From Larix sibirica (lineage: Eukaryota > Streptophyta > Pinopsida > Pinales > Pinaceae): a stretch of 22,980 nucleotides of DNA. A program made the position numbers and the translations under genes. Below, piece by piece: positions 19,550-22,980 of this stretch. Position 1 is the stretch's first letter. Each line of letters starts with the position of its first letter. The stretch covers positions 1 through 22,980 of the forward strand of contig NWUY0300012046.1 in the NCBI GenBank assembly GCA_004151065.3, written 5' to 3'. The notes beneath the pieces are model-generated. The model saw only the letters and a list, made by a program, of their open reading frames with translations. It was not told the origin of the DNA and made no database searches.

Positions 19550-20602
19550 GAATATGATGAATCAAGGTAACCAAAAATACTCAAGGACTCCCCCATTTTT
19601 TACCAGGAACCCCTGATCCAAATATGTTGCTTGGTTCTCCATGTGATTAGCCTTGGAATTGTTTTCCCTTCGGATGTGAAGAAATATAACAAAATCAAAG
19701 GAGGTGAGGAGTGTATTCTTTGCAACATTCTAGATAATGTTGTGCCTTCCATGTCCTTTTCCTTTCTTGTGAGACCAATATCCATGCTCTCTTTGTCTCT
19801 ATCCAGTACACAAAATGCAAAATATAAACTACTAGAGGCAAAACAACTATTACATATGACATTACCACAACCGGAAAGCTATATATCCTAACATACTTCC
19901 CTAATAATTACACACTAAAATAATCCATAAACTAAATATTGGAAAGACAAAACATTATTGAGTCATTCCTAAAAATTTTGATGGTTCGTTTTCATATTTA
20001 GGGGTGTTGGAGATGTCCACAAAAGCATTGTCTTGTTGCTGCACAAAACCCCCCTCAACGTCCTTTGAATTTGTAAACCAGGTCTCTCGAGGACGATCCC
20101 CTTGCAACAACTCATGGTGTCTATCCACAGCTAGGATAAGTTTCTCCAATTGAGCACCTTGAACTTGCACCTATCCCTCCAGGTTGTCGAAGCGGTAATC
20201 CAAATTTGAAACACAACTAGTTAACTTAGAAATAGTCGCTCTAATACTTTCTAATTACTCTGAAATTCTCCTTAGGACGGCCCTCAGATCAACAATGTCA
20301 GGCTTCACCTCGCCTAAGCTAGATCCTTAACTAGACTCCTCCAGAACCATGCTTTCCAAGCTCTTCATGTGCCACGATTCAACCAATTCTGTTTGGAAAA
20401 GTCAAATTGCGTCGGCACGCAACTACCTCAAAGCCACATGAGAGCGCCTTAAAACAAGACATAGGGCATGCCTCCCCTACAAAAATAATAGAGTCTCCAC
20501 GCCAAGAGAAAGATTCCAACTGAACACCGCAATGGACCAATAACGCATTAGAAGGCGCCATAAATCAATACCACAAAACCGTTACCTTGATTCATCATAT
20601 TC
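19550..20602. mobile_element. Segment bounded by a 22-bp perfect inverted repeat
   Basis: The 22 bases at 19550-19571 (starting GAATATGATGAATC) are the exact reverse complement of those at 20581-20602. The bounded segment is 1053 bp and contains one decayed minus-strand ORF that begins 41 bp inside the right repeat. The match stops abruptly at both sides. I see no target-site duplication next to the repeats, and the termini do not match a transposon superfamily that I know, so this may be an unusual short TIR element, or two opposite fragments of one repeat. Confidence 0.4.
19955..20561 (-). pseudogene. Decayed coiled-coil ORF, family unknown
   Basis: From ATG 20561 one minus-strand frame reads MAPSNALLVHCGVQLESFSW and stays open to 20379. 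An overlapping frame then gives a long coherent reading down to TAA 19955-19957: ELVESWHMKSLESMVLEESS, IVDLRAVLRRISE, LESIRATISKLTSCVSNLDY, and AQLEKLILAVDRHHELLQ. Heptad-like spacing of Leu, Ile and Val points to a coiled coil. This frame has six internal stops (plus-strand positions 20477, 20423, 20402, 20327, 20255, 20171) and no frameshift from ~20450 on. Each stop could come from CAA, CAG or CGA by one C-to-T change. It may be a retroelement gag-like or accessory protein. It lies downstream of an RNase H remnant on the same strand. Confidence 0.5.
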
Positions 20603-20789
20603 AATATAACCGTTACCATTTTATGAGTATGCGTGCTAAATAAATGTCAATATAACGTTCACTTACAATGGATTAAATGCTCATCCCATCTCGTATTGCG
20701 GGTAGTTGAGAGGTGGTAGCTCATACTCATGTAATAAATAGTGACATGGATACTAAACACACCCGAGTATGACTTTAGGGGAGCCATCT

Positions 20790-20960
20790 GCATTGTTGTA
20801 GACCCGGGCTTTGTTTTCCGCAATGCCTCTATTCAATTGGAAAGTTAGATTAGCTAAGTGGTTTGCAACATTGTTATCCCTCTTTATATGCATCATACTA
20901 TATGTTGGGACTTGCTTCAACATTGTTATCCTTCTTTGTATGCATCATACTATGGGGTGG
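20790..20960 (-). pseudogene. RNase H C-terminal motif, remnant
   Basis: On the minus strand the stretch near 20900-20800 reads HIKRDNNVANHLANLTFQLN, then RGIAENKARVYNNADGSP. The H-x-x-R-x-x-N-x-x-A-(D/N)-x-L-A pattern is the end of the RNase H domain in plant LINEs and some Ty3/Gypsy elements; the catalytic Asp is replaced by Asn here. The N-terminal part of the domain is not recognisable upstream, where the DNA turns low-complexity. A 52-bp duplication has made a second, broken copy of the HxKxDNNV segment at 20918-20953. Confidence 0.5.
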
Positions 20961-20969
20961 CAAGCATAT
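20866..20969. repeat. 52-bp tandem duplication across the RNase H motif
   Basis: CAACATTGTTATCC-CTTT-TATGCATCATACTAT occurs at 20866-20901 and 20918-20953 with two differences in 36 bases. Confidence 0.9.
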
Positions 20970-21779
20970 AAAGGGTTGGTGTGGCCCATGCCGGATAGAA
21001 GGGATAGAAGGTTTTATTAAAAAACTTATAAAACAAGCCATATAAAAAGAAAATGAAAAAGAAATGGAAAAATCTTGCTACCCATGCTCCCCTCCCTTGC
21101 CCCTTGCACCGCTTGTCGCTTCAATGAAGCGATGAGCATGTAGGAAGGACTATGCATGACATCTGTTGAGGGGTGTGGTGGGGAAGAGAGAAGGGGTCAT
21201 GGGGCGAGGATAACAAGGAGGGTTTTTTTTTTTAAATGTTTAAATTTATTTTTTAATATTTGTTTTAATTGTAAAAATATATGTTTGTTTTAAAAAAATA
21301 GTTTTTAAATATCTTTAATTTTTATTTAGCTTCTTCTCTATTTTGTTTTTTTAAATGCATTTTTTTCAAAAGTTAAGGTTTTCTTTTTCTAGTTTAACCA
21401 TTTTTCATATTTTTGGGTTCCTAAAAATATATTAAAATAGGGTTTCTAAAGTTGTTTTCTTCTAAAACCACTTCAAATTTCCAAGGTTAAAAAAAACTAT
21501 TTATTATGTTCACAAAAATTTGAAAAAAAACTATAGGGTTTAGTTTTTTCTCTTAATTTTTTTTTTCTTTACATAATTTGAAGATTGAAGAATTTTACTA
21601 ACCTTTTGATTGCTAGACCTTTTTCTTGAATTTGGCATTAGTCAACCTAATGCTCCCTCTTGAATTGTTCCAAGTCTTTAATCAATGCTCCACAATATTG
21701 AATGGATAGTGTAGAAGAAGAAAGAAGAATGTGTTTATATAAGAAATTTCATGGCTAACATTGTTATTTTTAGCCATTA
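20970..21779. other. AT-rich low-complexity DNA, no gene seen
   Basis: Long T and A runs (for example 21222-21234 and 21556-21568) and repeated TTTTAAAT-like phrases between 21200 and 21600. No coding signal. It lies directly upstream of the plus-strand LINE remnant and may include its 5' end. Confidence 0.5.
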
Positions 21780-22220
21780 GTGGATAAGGATTTGGTTGTT
21801 AATAAGGGCAGGGCTTTACTAGTTGGGGAGTATAATATCGTTAAGGATCATTTTTAGTTGCTTATTAGGAATATGATTGTTTCTATGGGGAAGTCCAGGT
21901 TTATTGGTGTTTATATAGTTGGGTGGGTTAGTAGGGATTTAGAAATCCCCAGGGTTTCAAATTGTGTGGTTGGATAGTCAAAGGAGCTCCTCAAATACAA
22001 TTTGAGGCCTAGGAAAGAGGGCCCCAATGAAGTAGAGGGGGCCACAGATCATGATTTGGGTATTATTGAAGGAAGAAAGTCAAGATGTTTAGGGCATGGA
22101 AGAAGATCCAACTTATTTATAACACAAGATAAGGCCCAATGTGAAGTTATGCCTGGTAAGCAACCATCTATGTTTGGAGTTTTAAGAGAAAAAAATACCC
22201 CAAGGGTGGGTGGATCCTAA
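21780..22220 (+). pseudogene. Likely LINE ORF1 C-terminal end
   Basis: A broken plus-strand reading (GRALLVGEYNIVKDHF; then RNMIVSMGKSRFIGVYIVGW) leads into an open frame from ~21978 to the TAA at 22218-22220. The open frame carries a basic stretch (NLRPRKEGPNE; GRKSRCLGHGRRSNLF) and ends CEVMPGKQPSMFGVLREKNT. The ORF2 endonuclease starts at once after it, which is the layout of plant L1-type LINEs, where ORF1 ends with a basic tail. No zinc knuckle (CCHC) is visible in the remaining part. The call rests mainly on position, less on sequence. Confidence 0.45.
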
Positions 22221-22770
22221 TTTGTCTTTAATTAAGTTATCAAGGGTAGGGAAGTACCTCAAAAAAATAATCCTTGAAGAGGCTCATGGAGTCTCATAAG
22301 CTTGATATATTACTTCTTCAGGTATCTATCGGGAAGGAATGCAAAAAATTTCATGTTTTATAAAAGTTGTTTGTGGGATGGGATTTTATTTATGTGGATG
22401 CTAGAGGTAGGTCTGGGTGTTGATATTTGTGTGGAGAGATAGAGTCCTATCATACTCTAACACTTATCATTTTGATTTAGGTTTGGGAACAATGTTATTT
22501 TCATAAGAAATGGGTAAAGAGTACACTATCCTAAACATCCATCGCCCCTAAAACAAGAGGCGTACTTACTGGGAAAAGGTTTTCAGGTTGGTTGATTTGG
22601 TCAAGGAAATGTCATTCTAGGTGGGGATCTTAATTTCTCTTTGCATAGTTTAAAATATGGGAATGGTTACACATGTTGACTCTTTGAGTAATTTCTTTAT
22701 CAGGATATTTGAAGAGGTGGGATTATGTCATGTTCCCAATTTTTGCTATATTATTTTGGCCAAATCACCT
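22221..22770 (+). pseudogene. LINE ORF2 endonuclease domain (APE type), broken
   Basis: The endonuclease nicks target DNA to prime reverse transcription. Its motifs follow in order across frames: frame 2 from 22274 (LKRLMESHKLDILLLQ), a stop at 22361, then GWDFIYVDARGRSG to TGA 22421; frame 1 from 22423 (VWRDRVLSYSNTYHFDLGLG; KRRTYWEKVFRLVDLVKEM) to TAG 22618; frame 3 from 22614 with the diagnostic ILGGDLNFSL, to TGA 22677; frame 1 again from 22672 (VDSLSNFFIRIFEEVGLCHV). The Glu expected after LLLQ (as in QETK) is replaced by Val, while the Asp and Asn of GGDxN remain. Homology ends near 22770, before any reverse transcriptase, so the copy is interrupted or truncated there. Confidence 0.85.
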
Positions 22771-22980
22771 AGGTAAAAACCATTAAAATTATTAAATGGG
22801 TGGCTAAAGGAAAAATATTGCCTAAGTTTAATGGTCCAAGGAAAATTAAATATTATTTGGACTTAGGTAAGCCACATGAAGAAGATAAGGTTCCCAATTC
22901 AAGTTCCTAGGCAAAATTATTAATTTGGGAATAAATTGGGAAATAATTGGCCAACTATATTTTGCACAAGTTTATTTTGC
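22771..22980. other. No recognisable gene; LINE homology lost
   Basis: AT-rich DNA that does not continue the LINE reading in any frame. It may be a later insertion or a deletion junction. Confidence 0.45.

Noticed and set aside
1-22980. CRISPR arrays, operons, ribosome binding sites or bacterial terminators
   Set aside because: The repeats are tandem without unique spacers, and the retroelement content shows a plant nuclear genome.

Overview
This window looks like intergenic DNA from a large plant nuclear genome, probably a gymnosperm such as a conifer. That guess rests on AT-rich sequence, decayed Ty3/Gypsy (Tat-like) LTR retrotransposons, decayed plant L1-type LINEs with an appended RNase H, many diverged tandem repeats and microsatellites, and no intact conserved host gene. 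The species cannot be fixed from the sequence. Almost every coding remnant carries frameshifts and in-frame stops.

Layout. 1-338 is the C-terminal end of a Ty3/Gypsy integrase (+), followed by a broken ~610-codon extra ORF (700-2540, +) of the kind some plant Tat elements carry after pol. 2587-4034 is a diverged three-unit tandem array (~380-550 bp units). 4035-6922 is AT-rich DNA without recognisable genes apart from short repeats. A single N at 6922 separates it from a second stretch of coding-like DNA (6923-7860, +) that encodes a coiled-coil tail and runs into a polypurine tract (8018-8026) and a probable LTR (8029-8509). The left and right pieces may be one Tat-like element split by ~4.4 kb, or two elements.

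8885-9600 is a two-copy tandem duplication (~424 bp period) with a third, partial relative at 15511-15653. 10663-11128 (-) holds a possible spliced tail of an unknown gene. 11915-12504 (+) is a broken Pro/Gln-rich ORF. 13879-15035 (-) is the 3' end of a LINE with a clear RNase H domain followed by coiled-coil-like coding sequence. 15700-19500 is mostly unrecognised, with microsatellites, a perfect 26-bp tandem duplication and a G-rich tract. 19550-20602 is bounded by a perfect 22-bp inverted repeat and contains a decayed coiled-coil ORF (-) with six in-frame stops. 20790-20960 (-) carries a duplicated RNase H C-terminal motif. 21780-22770 (+) is a LINE ORF1 end followed by the ORF2 endonuclease domain, broken in several frames.

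Nothing here looks like a working operon or an active system. The window records layered insertion, tandem duplication and mutational decay. The points most worth checking are the split Tat-like extra ORF, the short inverted-repeat-bounded ORF at 19550-20602, and the RNase H plus coiled-coil arrangement seen twice on the minus strand.
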